Assembly: GCA_045638145.1 (NCBI GenBank)
Contig: JAZUAU010000005.1
Coordinates: 62,001 to 126,000, forward strand
Direction: 5' to 3'
Length of the DNA stretch: 64,000 nucleotides
DNA from: SFWF01 sp045638145
GTDB lineage: Bacteria > Bacillota > Clostridia > Oscillospirales > Acutalibacteraceae
The notes beneath the pieces were generated by a model, which worked only from the letters and a program-made list of their open reading frames with translations, was not told the origin of the DNA and made no database searches. Below are positions 33,131-40,467 of the stretch, piece after piece. A program made the position numbers and the translations under genes. The first letter of the stretch is position 1, and each line of letters starts with the position of its first letter.

Positions 33131-36100
33131 ATGGCAAGAAAATTTAAAACCATGGACGGTAACAACGCTGCGGCTCATGTTTCCTATGCGTTTACTGAAG
33201 TAGCAGGTATCTATCCTATTACTCCGTCCAGCCCTATGGCAGACTACGTTGACCAGTGGTCAGCTCAGGGACTCAAGAACATTTTTGGTAACACCGTTAA
33301 GGTAGTAGAGATGCAGTCCGAAGCAGGTGCTGCAGGTACCGTTCACGGTTCACTCGGCGCAGGTGCTCTTACCACCACCTACACCGCTTCTCAGGGACTT
33401 CTTCTTATGATCCCCAATATGTATAAGATCGCCGGTGAGCTCCTGCCCTGCGTATTCCACGTATCGGCTCGTTGTGTAGCTTCCCACGCTCTTAACATCT
33501 TCGGTGATCATTCTGACGTTTATGCTTGCCGTCAGACCGGTTTCGCTATGCTTGCTGAGACCAACACTCAGGAAGTTATGGACCTCGGCGCAGTTGCACA
33601 CCTTGCATCTATTAAGAGCCGTGTTCCTTTCATCAACTTCTTCGACGGCTTCCGTACTTCTCACGAGATTCAGAAGATTCAGGTTTGGGACTTTGATGAT
33701 CTTCGCGAAATGTGCGATATGGATGCAGTAGCTGCATTCCGTAAGCGTGCTCTTAACCCCGACCACCCCGTAATGCGCGGTTCTCACGAAAACGGAGATA
33801 TCTTCTTCCAGCACCGTGAGGCTTGCAACAAGTATTATGAGGCTGTTCCCGCAATCGTTGAGGAATATATGGACAAGGTTAACGCTAAGCTCGGAACCGA
33901 TTATAAGCTCTTCAACTACTACGGTGCTGCTGACGCTGAGCGCGTTATCATCGCTATGGGCTCTATCTGCGACGTTGCAGAAGAGGTTATCGACTATATG
34001 CTCGCTAAGGGTGAGAAGGTTGGTCTTGTAAAGGTTCGTCTCTATCGTCCCTTCTCTGCTGAAAAGCTTTGCGAGGCTATCCCCGCAACCGCTAAGAAGA
34101 TTGCTGTTCTTGACAGAACTAAGGAACCTGGCGCTCTCGGTGAGCCCCTCTTCCTCGACGTTGTTGCTGCTCTTGCTGCAAACGGCAGAACCGATATTAA
34201 GGTATGCGGCGGCCGTTATGGTCTTGGTTCTAAGGACACTCCTCCTTCCAGCGTATTTGCTGTATATGATGAACTCGCTAAGGACGCTCCGAAGTCTCAG
34301 TTCACCCTTGGTATCGTAGACGATGTTACTGGTCTCTCTCTTGAGGAGAAGGTTTCTCCCAACACCGCAGCTGAAGGCACCAAGGAATGTAAGTTCTGGG
34401 GTCTCGGTGGCGACGGAACCGTTGGTGCAAACAAGAACTCCATCAAGATTATTGGTGACCATACCGACAAGTACGTTCAGGCATACTTCCAGTATGACTC
34501 CAAGAAGACCGGCGGTATCACAATTTCTCACCTCCGCTTCGGTGACAAGCCCATCAAGAGCCCCTACTACATCAACAAGGCTGACTTCGTTGCTTGCCAC
34601 AACCCCTCTTATGTAATCAAGGGTTACAAGATGGTTCAGGACGTTAAGCCCGGCGGTGTATTCCTTATCAATTGCCAGTGGACTCCTGAGGAGCTCGAGA
34701 GCCACCTTAACGCTGAAACCAAGCAGTATATTGCTAAGAATAACGTTCAGCTCTATACCGTTAACGCTATCGACCTTGCTGCTCAGATCGGTATGGGCAA
34801 GCGTACCAACACCATTCTCCAGTCTGCATTCTTCGCACTTGCTGACATTATGCCCCGTGAGGACGCAATTCAGTATATGAAGGACGCTGCTACCAAGTCC
34901 TACCTCAAGAAGGGTCAGGATGTCGTTGATATGAACCACAAGGCTATCGACGCAGGTGCTACCGCATTTGTTAAGATTGACGTCCCCGCAGATTGGGCTA
35001 ACGCTGCCGACGATGAGGCTGCTGCAGCTTCTGAGGGTGCAGAGAAGCTCGTAAAGATGGTTGACGGCATCATGAAGCCCGTTGGTCTTATGAATGGTGA
35101 TTCTCTCCCCGTATCTGCATTTATGGACCATGCTGACGGTACCTTCGAGCAGGGTGCTGCTGCTTATGAGAAGCGCGCTGTTGCCGTTATGGTTCCCGAG
35201 TGGGATCCCACAACCTGCGCTAAGTGTAACAAGTGCGCATTCGTTTGCCCCCACGCTACTATTCGTCCTTACGTTATGACCGAGGCTGAGGTTGCTGCTG
35301 CTCCTGCTGATATGAAGGTTGCAGAGAAGCCCTTCCTCAAGACCGATTATAAGTACACTCTTGCCGTTTCCCCCATGGATTGTATGGGATGTGGCGTATG
35401 TATCGGTGTTTGCCCGACCTCCTCTCTTAAGATGGTATCTCGTGAGAGCCAGGATGCTCAGCAGGCAGTATTTGATTACTGCGTAGCAAACGTTACCGAG
35501 AAGCCTGAGGTTGCTACCGCTGCGAACGTTATTACTTCACAGTTCAAGAAGCCTCTCCTTGAGTTCTCGGGCTCCTGCGCAGGCTGTGCCGAGACCGCTT
35601 ATGCACGTCTTGTTACTCAGCTCTTTGGCGACAGAATGTATATCTCCAATGCTACCGGATGTTCTTCCATCTGGGGCGGCCCCGCTGCAACCTCTCCCTA
35701 CACCGTAAACGCTAAGGGTCAGGGTCCTGCTTGGGCTAACTCCCTCTTCGAGGACAATGCTGAGCACGGTCTTGGTATGTATCTCGGACAGAAGGCTATC
35801 CGTGATCAGCTTATGGATCAGGTTCGCGAAATGGCAGAGTCTGACAAGGCTTCTGCTGAATTCAAGGCTGTGGCTAGTAAGTACTTTGAAACTGCTAACG
35901 ACGGCGAAGCTAATGCCGCTGCTACCGATGCTCTTATCGTAGAGCTTGAGAAGGCTGCAGCCGCTGGTTGCCCCACCGCTCCCGCTATCCTTGAGAAGAA
36001 GGAATTCCTCTCCAAGAAGTCCGTTTGGATCTTCGGTGGTGACGGATGGGCATACGATATCGGCTTCGGCGGTCTTGACCACGTTCTCGCTTCCGGTCAC

Positions 36101-36673
36101 GATGTCAACGTTATGGTATTTGATACCGAGGTTTACTCCAACACCGGAGGTCAGGCTTCAAAGGCTTCCAATATCGGTCAGGTTGCTCAGTTCGCAGCAG
36201 CTGGTAAGGCTATCGCTAAGAAGAGCCTTGCAGAGATTGCGATGTCTTACGGCTACGTTTACGTTGCTCAGATTGCTATGGGTGCTGATCAGAATCAGAC
36301 CTTAAAGGCAATCAAGGAAGCAGAAGCTTACAACGGACCTTCCATCATCATCGCTTACTCTCCCTGTGAGATGCACTCCATTAAGGGAGGTATGATTAAC
36401 TGCCAGAAGGAAATGAAGAAGGCTGTTGACTGCGGATACTGGAATATGTTCCGCTTCAATCCTGCACTCAAGGCAGAGGGCAAGAACCCCATGTCTATCG
36501 ATTGCAAACCTGCAACCGGTGACTACAAGGAGTTCCTCCTTGGCGAAGCTCGTTATGCTTCTCTGACCCGTTCCTTCCCCGAGCGTGCTGAAGCACTCTT
36601 CGCACAGGCTGAAGAGACTGCAAAGGCTTCGAGAGCACACCTCGAAAAGCTCGCTGAGTTATACGGAAAGTAA
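33131..36673 (+). CDS. nifJ: Pyruvate:ferredoxin (flavodoxin) oxidoreductase
   Basis: 1180 aa, the single-chain form. Oxidises pyruvate and CoA to acetyl-CoA, CO2 and reduced ferredoxin: central to anaerobic metabolism. Seen: N-terminal VAGIYPITPSSPM domain, two [4Fe-4S] sites in CAKCNKCAFVCPHATIRP and CMGCGVCIGVCPTSSLK (about residues 695-770), a further cluster cysteine pair in GSCAGCAETAYARL, and the thiamine diphosphate motif GGDGWAYDIGFGGLDHVLAS with YSNTGGQASK. Its use of a few favoured codons suggests very high expression. AAGGAGG at 33115-33121 fixes the ATG at 33131. A 634-codon open frame on the opposite strand is a shadow of this codon bias. Confidence 0.97.
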   Translation: MARKFKTMDGNNAAAHVSYAFTEVAGIYPITPSSPMADYVDQWSAQGLKNIFGNTVKVVEMQSEAGAAGTVHGSLGAGALTTTYTASQGLLLMIPNMYKIAGELLPCVFHVSARCVASHALNIFGDHSDVYACRQTGFAMLAETNTQEVMDLGAVAHLASIKSRVPFINFFDGFRTSHEIQKIQVWDFDDLREMCDMDAVAAFRKRALNPDHPVMRGSHENGDIFFQHREACNKYYEAVPAIVEEYMDKVNAKLGTDYKLFNYYGAADAERVIIAMGSICDVAEEVIDYMLAKGEKVGLVKVRLYRPFSAEKLCEAIPATAKKIAVLDRTKEPGALGEPLFLDVVAALAANGRTDIKVCGGRYGLGSKDTPPSSVFAVYDELAKDAPKSQFTLGIVDDVTGLSLEEKVSPNTAAEGTKECKFWGLGGDGTVGANKNSIKIIGDHTDKYVQAYFQYDSKKTGGITISHLRFGDKPIKSPYYINKADFVACHNPSYVIKGYKMVQDVKPGGVFLINCQWTPEELESHLNAETKQYIAKNNVQLYTVNAIDLAAQIGMGKRTNTILQSAFFALADIMPREDAIQYMKDAATKSYLKKGQDVVDMNHKAIDAGATAFVKIDVPADWANAADDEAAAASEGAEKLVKMVDGIMKPVGLMNGDSLPVSAFMDHADGTFEQGAAAYEKRAVAVMVPEWDPTTCAKCNKCAFVCPHATIRPYVMTEAEVAAAPADMKVAEKPFLKTDYKYTLAVSPMDCMGCGVCIGVCPTSSLKMVSRESQDAQQAVFDYCVANVTEKPEVATAANVITSQFKKPLLEFSGSCAGCAETAYARLVTQLFGDRMYISNATGCSSIWGGPAATSPYTVNAKGQGPAWANSLFEDNAEHGLGMYLGQKAIRDQLMDQVREMAESDKASAEFKAVASKYFETANDGEANAAATDALIVELEKAAAAGCPTAPAILEKKEFLSKKSVWIFGGDGWAYDIGFGGLDHVLASGHDVNVMVFDTEVYSNTGGQASKASNIGQVAQFAAAGKAIAKKSLAEIAMSYGYVYVAQIAMGADQNQTLKAIKEAEAYNGPSIIIAYSPCEMHSIKGGMINCQKEMKKAVDCGYWNMFRFNPALKAEGKNPMSIDCKPATGDYKEFLLGEARYASLTRSFPERAEALFAQAEETAKASRAHLEKLAELYGK

Positions 36674-36704
36674 AATTAGCGCATAATTTTGCGCAGAGCA
36701 TAGT

Positions 36705-36736
36705 AAAAAACACCTTGCGAAAGCAGGGTGTTTTTT
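36705..36736 (+). terminator. Terminator after nifJ
   Basis: A 14-bp stem (AAAAAACACC 36705-36714 with GGTGTTTTTT 36727-36736, plus the inner TTGC/GCAG) closed by a GAAA tetraloop, ending in six T. Confidence 0.92.
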
Positions 36737-36741
36737 CTATT

Positions 36742-36800
36742 AAAGTGTTTTTTATTGCTCGAAGTATTTGATATGCGTCTGTCGCAACAAAAAACACTTT
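36742..36800. repeat. 17-bp inverted repeat downstream of the nifJ terminator
   Basis: Arms 36742-36758 and 36784-36800 match at 16 of 17 bases (AAAGTGTTTTTT core) around a 25-nt loop. It overlaps no gene. Function unknown; possibly a second terminator or a decayed insertion. Confidence 0.5.
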
Positions 36801-36892
36801 TCTGCACGAAAATTCTGCAGCTAATTCCGTTTCTGTTGCGTTTTCTACGCTCAAATATGACAACTCCTAAAGTCAATAAATTATTCATTAAT

Positions 36893-36921
36893 TTGACATA
36901 GGTAAAAAAAGATAGTATAAT
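36893..36921 (+). promoter_or_regulatory. Consensus promoter of the YiiX-like peptidase gene
   Basis: TTGACA (36893-36898), a 17-bp spacer and TATAAT (36916-36921), 32 bp before the start codon. Confidence 0.88.
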
Positions 36922-36952
36922 AGGTGCAAATAATTATCGGGTGGTGATTTTA

Positions 36953-37798
36953 ATGAATTTCAAAAAGCTTTTCTGCCGAAAGGCGGTGCTGATACCTCTT
37001 TGCATGATTCTCTCAATCGCTCTCGTTTTCGGCATTTTGTATCTTGGAGTGGTTCATAACCTGAATTTTGAAGTTCATTGGACACCCGATTACGCAAAGG
37101 TAGATATCTTGCCGTTACTCTCAAAATCCGAGCTTACAGATGAGGATTACAAAATTCTTTTTGAGCAAACGGGACTGACTCAAATTGGAATTAGCGATTT
37201 GCTTTTGGCAGGGGATACCGACCAAATTTTAAAAATTCAAGAGAATTATTTTGAAGAGCAGATTCCCATAAATGAAAAATTTGCCCCCTTTAGTCAGCTT
37301 CAGCTGATTGGCGGCAGAACTACCCTCACAAATCTCGAGGACGGCGATATTATCGTTTCATCTTCAACATTTGTTTCGTGGTTTCGATGCGGTCACGCGG
37401 CAATTGTAGTTGACGGTGGCAAGGGTCTTCTTCTCAACGCCGTAACACCAGGGGAAGATAGCGTTATAGTGGGACTTTCGGAGTTTAACTCTCGCGCAAA
37501 CTTTATGGTGTTTCGTCCAAAACTCTCTAAAGAGGAAAGAGCCGCTGCTGCAGCCTATGCAAAAGAAAAACTCAAAGATAAGCCCTATGACCTAACCGTC
37601 GGTGTACTTTCTAAAAAATATAAAGAGTATATTAAGGGTACTCATTGTGCCCACAGCGTTTATGCGGCATATAAAAGCGTTGGAATCGATTTAGATTCAA
37701 ATGGCGGTCCCGTTGTTACCCCTAAAGATATAGCAAAATCGGAGTACCTCGAGCTTGTTCAAACCTTCGGCTTTAATCCTAGTGAATATTGGAAATAA
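36953..37798 (+). CDS. Membrane-anchored YiiX/YebB-like (permuted NlpC/P60) cysteine peptidase
   Basis: 281 aa. One N-terminal membrane segment (residues 10-33: AVLIPLCMILSIALVFGILY), then an outer domain. The pair characteristic of the permuted papain-like fold is visible: DGDIIVSSS...RCGHAAIVVDGG with the catalytic His, and GTHCAHSVYAAYKSVGIDL with the catalytic Cys later in sequence. Proteins of this group cut peptide or amide bonds, often in cell-wall material; the substrate here is unknown. The ATG at 36953 follows GGGTGGTG; a GTG at 36941 is part of that site. Confidence 0.78.
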   Translation: MNFKKLFCRKAVLIPLCMILSIALVFGILYLGVVHNLNFEVHWTPDYAKVDILPLLSKSELTDEDYKILFEQTGLTQIGISDLLLAGDTDQILKIQENYFEEQIPINEKFAPFSQLQLIGGRTTLTNLEDGDIIVSSSTFVSWFRCGHAAIVVDGGKGLLLNAVTPGEDSVIVGLSEFNSRANFMVFRPKLSKEERAAAAAYAKEKLKDKPYDLTVGVLSKKYKEYIKGTHCAHSVYAAYKSVGIDLDSNGGPVVTPKDIAKSEYLELVQTFGFNPSEYWK

Positions 37799-37841
37799 CA
37801 GTTATAATATAATAATTCGGTCAGAAATCTATCTAACCGAA

Positions 37842-38045
37842 TTATTTTTCTTTTGTATATTTAATTATGTCCGAAACGTCGCAATTGAGAATCCTGCAAA
37901 AATCGTCGATTTTCATAGTGCTGATGCCGCCGCCCTTTTTAATGCGGTCAATTGTAGCACTGCTGATATTATATTTATTGATTAACACATAGGTTGTAAT
38001 ATTTTTCTTTTTAAGTGTTTCCCAAAAGGGTTCGTAGCTTATCAA
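37842..38045 (-). CDS. XRE-family helix-turn-helix repressor
   Basis: 67 aa. ISYEPFWETLKKKNITTYVL, then YNISSATIDRIKKGGGIST and FCRILNCDVSDIIKYT, is the compact Cro/CI-type domain common in Clostridia. The TTG at 38045 has GGTGA 5 nt upstream; the TTG at 38060 has none. Opposite its start lie two palindromes, one overlapping a divergent promoter, so it probably represses that promoter and itself. Confidence 0.82.
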   Translation of the reverse strand: MISYEPFWETLKKKNITTYVLINKYNISSATIDRIKKGGGISTMKIDDFCRILNCDVSDIIKYTKEK

Positions 38046-38058
38046 ACGGTTCACCGCC

Positions 38059-38126
38059 AATCATTATATATGATTAGCATAAACGGGAAATTTTATGTTG
38101 ACAATAGTCATAAATATGACTATGAT
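38059..38126 (+). promoter_or_regulatory. Divergent promoter with palindromic operator in the spacer
   Basis: TTGACA (38098-38103), a 17-bp spacer and TATGAT (38121-38126). The spacer is filled by a perfect inverted repeat, ATAGTCAT-4-ATGACTAT (38104-38123). A second repeat, AATCAT-5-ATGATT (38059-38075), lies over the upstream side of the repressor gene. Layout typical of XRE autoregulation; no clear gene follows the promoter, only a short GAGGTG-preceded frame to 38230-38258 and a gene remnant. Confidence 0.65.
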
Positions 38127-38328
38127 ATTATACGAGGTGAAATTACTAGGCCCAATCACTTGTTTTATGCCGTTTTCGGCTTGCTTTCTCTCGGCTCTGG
38201 CGGAGTTTTATATTTACATTTTAGGGAAGATACATATGCTTCTGTGATTATGTTATAAAGTGCACGGATGACTTTATTATTCCTCGAAAATAATTTTATT
38301 AAATTCTAATTTCCCGATTTCTTATTTT

Positions 38329-38541
38329 CAGGACGGCGTAGGTCTTAATAAGGCGTATGTTTTAGAAGATAAAACAAATTACAAAGACGATAATCAAACA
38401 AAAGAAATCAAAAATGGCAAATCTATTGATGTTGAGGTTGCTTATAAGTTTAACGACACAACTATAGATATTGAGGTAGAGGTTAAAGAGATTATAAGCT
38501 TTAACGAAAATAAGATAACAAAGAGATTTAAAATTAAGTAA
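38329..38541 (+). pseudogene. C-terminal remnant of a DUF5067-type protein
   Basis: 70 codons without a start read QDGVGLNKAYVLEDKTNYKD and continue to VEVAYKFNDTTIDIEVEV, ISFNENKITKRFKIK and a stop. This matches the end of DUF5067 domains (QDGV..., VAYxLxDTxxxVxVEV, FSFxxxKxTKxF). The frame runs open only to about 38274 upstream, and the N-terminal half is missing. It lies downstream of the XRE-controlled promoter and may once have been its target. Confidence 0.6.
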
Positions 38542-38654
38542 GGTAAAGACGGTTTTATACAGCTTTTTTATGTCGAAAACTGCCGAACAAAAGTTCTTGA
38601 ATATTTGTTCGGTTTGTGTTAAAATAAGAAAAACGAGGAAAGGCAGGTGCAAAA

Positions 38655-39197
38655 ATGGGCAAAAAGTGTTGCTTTACGGGCTACAGACCCGAAAAATTTT
38701 CATTTCCTCTTGATTTTGGTAGTTATGAAATGAACTCCCTTGAAGAAAAGATTTATTCTACCGTTTTTGCCCTTGTCGAAGAGGGCTTTTCGGAGTTTTA
38801 CTGCGGAATGGCAAGCGGTTTTGACCTGCTTTGCGGAAAGGCGGTGGTTGATATAAAGCGCGCCAATTCCGAAAAAGGGATGAAACTGATTGCAGCAATA
38901 CCCTATAGGGCGCAGAGTAATGGCTTTTCGAACATGTGGAAAAAACTATACGACATCGTGCTTCGCGAATCGGACGAAAGCGTGCTTTTATCGGAGGAAT
39001 ATACACTTAGCTGTTTTGAAAAACGAAACAGATTTATGGTAGATAACTCGAGTGCGGTGGTTTGCTATTTTGAAGGAAAACCGGGCGGCACGGCAAACAC
39101 GGTAAAATATGCAAAGAAAAAGGGTAAACGAATTATAAATCTTGCCGATTATAAAATAGAGGGCGCCGACGAAGCTTACCAGTTAGATTTTTTATAG
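38655..39197 (+). CDS. SLOG-family protein (DUF1273/YpsA-like)
   Basis: 180 aa. KCCFTGYRPEKFSF at the N-terminus, FYCGMASGFDLLCGKAVVDI and FMVDNSSAVVCYFEGKPGGT with NTVKYAKKKG match the YpsA/DprA-like SLOG fold, which binds nucleotides or their derivatives. YpsA has been linked to cell division in Firmicutes; the ligand here is unknown. GAGGAAAGG upstream; monocistronic, with a terminator starting on its stop codon. Confidence 0.82.
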   Translation: MGKKCCFTGYRPEKFSFPLDFGSYEMNSLEEKIYSTVFALVEEGFSEFYCGMASGFDLLCGKAVVDIKRANSEKGMKLIAAIPYRAQSNGFSNMWKKLYDIVLRESDESVLLSEEYTLSCFEKRNRFMVDNSSAVVCYFEGKPGGTANTVKYAKKKGKRIINLADYKIEGADEAYQLDFL

Positions 39198-39232
39198 AGC
39201 GAAAGTTCACACTTTCGCTCTTGCTTTTTTTC
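39197..39232 (+). terminator. Terminator after the SLOG gene
   Basis: GAGCGAAAGT (39197-39206) pairs with ACTTTCGCTC (39211-39220), loop TCAC, followed by TTGCTTTTTTTT. Confidence 0.92.
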
Positions 39233-39277
39233 CTGACGCTTGATATAATTATTTATATCTTTTTATAGGAGAATTTT

Positions 39278-40432
39278 ATGAAAAAACTAATTTCTTTAAT
39301 TTTAGCACTACTTTTAATTTTTATCTTTGCGGGTTGTAAGGATAAGACAAATGATAACGATACAGCAAGCGGTGAAACGTCGTCTACAGTTATAGAGAAC
39401 GAGGCATATACTGCTACTTTTACAAGCAATTCCTTTGTTGAGATAGACAGCGCAGAGCTACTCGAAAAGGGGGATATGATTTATTTTGTGAAAGAACTTG
39501 AAAGCGGTGACGTTATTACTTATACAATCTCTTACCAACAAGACAAACCCTTAAGCTACAATTCTACAAGATATTTAACATACGGTAACTTTGCAAAAAT
39601 AGTGGATATAAAAGCTGAGGAAATCAACGATGAATATGTTGCTGAAAAACTTGATGAAATAGTAGATGCCTCTGCAAACACTGATTATTATATAGCAAAA
39701 TCATTTCAGTTTGACGGATATATTGTTATCTCTCAGACCTATAAGGGACTGGATGATGAGAAGCATCCCAACTATGAGAACGTTAAGAGTCTCACCCTCT
39801 CTCAAATGGTAAGTGATCTTGCGGACCAGGGCTTTGTTATAAGAGAGGGTAAAGCAGAGGACTATATTATAGTGGACAACCGCACACCTCTCGAAGAATA
39901 TGAGGGCTATGTCCCTCCCGCAATTGACACCGACAAGGACTATTATGCCGATATTGTTGTAAAGGGTCGCGGAACAATAACCGTAAAGCTTGCGCCAAAG
40001 GATGCGCCTATGACGGCGGCAAACTTCGTCGACCTTGCAAATCGGGGATTTTATGACGGACTCACCTTCCACCGCATAATTGACGGCTTTATGGTACAGG
40101 GTGGTGACCCTCTTGGCAACGGTACAGGCGGTCCCGACCACACCATTTTTGGTGAGTTTGAGGACAATGGCTTTAAAAACGGCCTTAAGCATACAAGAGG
40201 TGTAATTTCAATGGCCCGCTCGGGCGACCCAAATAGCGCAGGCAGTCAGTTCTTCATTATGCACGAGGATGCGCCTCATCTTGACGGAAGCTATGCCGCA
40301 TTCGGTACAGTAGAGAGCGGTATCGAGATAGTCGATGCACTCTGCGAGGCGGCAGAGCCTACCGACGGCAACGGAACTATAGCACCCGCCGACCAACCTG
40401 TAATCGAGAGCATTACAATCAGAAATTCATAA
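39278..40432 (+). CDS. Cyclophilin-type peptidyl-prolyl isomerase lipoprotein
   Basis: 384 aa. Signal peptide with lipobox (MKKLISLILALLLIFIFAGC), so lipid-anchored outside the cell. Residues 30-215 form a unique domain. Residues 220-384 form a cyclophilin domain: NFVDLANRGFYDGLTFHRII, DGFMVQGGDPLGNGTGGPD, ARSGDPNSAGSQFFIMHED and YAAFGTVESGIEIVD. It presumably helps fold exported proteins. The catalytic Arg of FHRI and the Gln of SQFFI are present. GGAG upstream of the ATG. Confidence 0.92.
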   Translation: MKKLISLILALLLIFIFAGCKDKTNDNDTASGETSSTVIENEAYTATFTSNSFVEIDSAELLEKGDMIYFVKELESGDVITYTISYQQDKPLSYNSTRYLTYGNFAKIVDIKAEEINDEYVAEKLDEIVDASANTDYYIAKSFQFDGYIVISQTYKGLDDEKHPNYENVKSLTLSQMVSDLADQGFVIREGKAEDYIIVDNRTPLEEYEGYVPPAIDTDKDYYADIVVKGRGTITVKLAPKDAPMTAANFVDLANRGFYDGLTFHRIIDGFMVQGGDPLGNGTGGPDHTIFGEFEDNGFKNGLKHTRGVISMARSGDPNSAGSQFFIMHEDAPHLDGSYAAFGTVESGIEIVDALCEAAEPTDGNGTIAPADQPVIESITIRNS

Positions 40433-40435
40433 AAT

Positions 40436-40466
40436 AATCCCCTACGGTATCGTAGGGGATTTATTA
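40436..40466. terminator. Bidirectional terminator
   Basis: AATCCCCTACG (40436-40446) pairs with CGTAGGGGATT (40451-40461) around GTAT, between the convergent cyclophilin and LRR genes. Confidence 0.88.
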
Positions 40467-40467
40467 T

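Noticed and set aside
33350..35254. A 634-codon open frame on the minus strand
   Set aside because: It is exactly antisense to the pyruvate:ferredoxin oxidoreductase gene, has no ribosome-binding site and no recognisable motif; it results from the strong codon bias of that gene.
38070..38258. 62-codon frame after the XRE-controlled promoter
   Set aside because: Its start lies upstream of the promoter; only the last 40 codons could be transcribed, from an ATT or TTG with weak support. Mentioned with the promoter instead.
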